A stretch of DNA of 8,032 nucleotides from a bacterium (lineage in GTDB: Bacteria > JAMCPX01): contig JAKAHI010000050.1 of the NCBI GenBank assembly GCA_021815065.1, positions 1-8,032 on the forward strand. Direction: 5' to 3'. Positions 7,841-8,032 of the stretch are shown piece by piece. A model generated the notes under the pieces. The model saw only the letters and a list, made by a program, of their open reading frames with translations, ran no database searches and was not told where the DNA came from. How positions within the stretch are numbered: position 1 is the first letter of the stretch; the number at the start of each line of letters is the position of its first letter. Both the position numbers and the translations under genes were made by a program.

Positions 7841-7940
7841 GCGTTCAACAAAGCTAACCGCTGCATCATAACTCATTGCGGGAAGTACCGCCGGATGCGG
7901 GACGACGAAGCAATCTGTAACTTATTGGTTTACCCGAAAA
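7841..7940. other. Spacer after the protease gene, no clear terminator
   Basis: This stretch holds no recognisable gene. GCGGGA occurs twice (7879-7884 and 7898-7903), and GCGG/CCGC segments could form short hairpins around 7879-7901. No run of T follows them, so a classical intrinsic terminator is not supported. I could not identify a promoter either. Confidence 0.4.
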
Positions 7941-8032
7941 ATGCGTTTGAAAAATAAGAAAGTTTATGTGATGAGCGATAATCCCGCGTCAAATAAAGGT
8001 ATTCTTCGAAAATCCGATGAGGAAACCATACC
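7941..8032 (+). CDS. Possible start of a hypothetical protein (truncated at right edge)
   Basis: An open frame runs from ATG 7941 to the window end. It gives 30 codons starting MRLKNKKVYV and continuing MSDNPASNKGILRKSDEETI. A second in-frame ATG at 7971 gives the MSDNPASNKG start. Neither has a good ribosome binding site; AAGAAAG before 7971 is the nearest match. The Lys/Asp/Glu-rich soluble composition is plausible for an N-terminus, but the fragment is too short to assign a family. It could be a chance frame. Confidence 0.3.
   Translation, partial: MRLKNKKVYVMSDNPASNKGILRKSDEETI

Noticed and set aside
7879..7903. GC-rich hairpin-like segments after the protease as an intrinsic terminator
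   Set aside because: The stems are only four pairs and no T run follows.
7964..8032. Minus-strand frame entering from the right edge and ending in TAA at 7964-7966, a possible gene tail
   Set aside because: Only about 22 codons are visible with no motif. A competing plus-strand frame covers the same bases and the two cannot be told apart here.

Overview
The window is chromosomal bacterial DNA, roughly 40-45% G+C by eye. It has dense genes, short spacers and AT-rich intergenic DNA. The mix of HAMP/chemoreceptor-like proteins, RecO with a zinc-type cysteine cluster, and a PDZ-less site-2 protease fits a Gram-negative environmental bacterium. A deltaproteobacterial or Desulfobacterota-like host is a guess that the sequence alone cannot settle. 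I see no mobile element, tRNA, rRNA or CRISPR array.

Layout: (1) Positions 1-963, minus strand, hold the first 321 codons of a major facilitator superfamily transporter whose C-terminus runs off the left edge. (2) Positions 964-1045 are a short divergent control region with a strong forward -35 box and a perfect 18-base palindrome. The palindrome covers the forward -10 box and touches the start codon of the next gene. (3) Positions 1046-3574 and 3571-6111, plus strand, encode two chemoreceptor-like membrane proteins of almost equal size (842 and 846 residues), joined by an ATGA stop/start overlap. (4) recO (6116-6859) follows after 4 bases. (5) A 66-base spacer with an inverted repeat leads to an M50 site-2 protease gene (6926-7840). 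(6) Positions 7841-8032 hold a spacer and possibly the start of a further plus-strand gene.

The most unusual part is the receptor pair. Each protein has the same plan: four N-terminal membrane helices with a repeated cytoplasmic motif, a fifth helix, about 120 residues outside the membrane, a sixth helix, a HAMP domain and a long coiled-coil hairpin with a chemoreceptor-type tip. In both, the tip keeps the structural Asn, Gly, Phe and Glu positions but has lost the acidic and basic residues that ordinary receptors use near CheW/CheA. The pair may therefore act together without standard chemotaxis coupling. Their forward promoter is placed so that transcription would begin at or next to the first base of the start codon, suggesting a leaderless mRNA. 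The four plus-strand genes from 1046 to 7840 could be one transcript. The receptors have no obvious functional link to recO or the protease, so that arrangement may be only positional.
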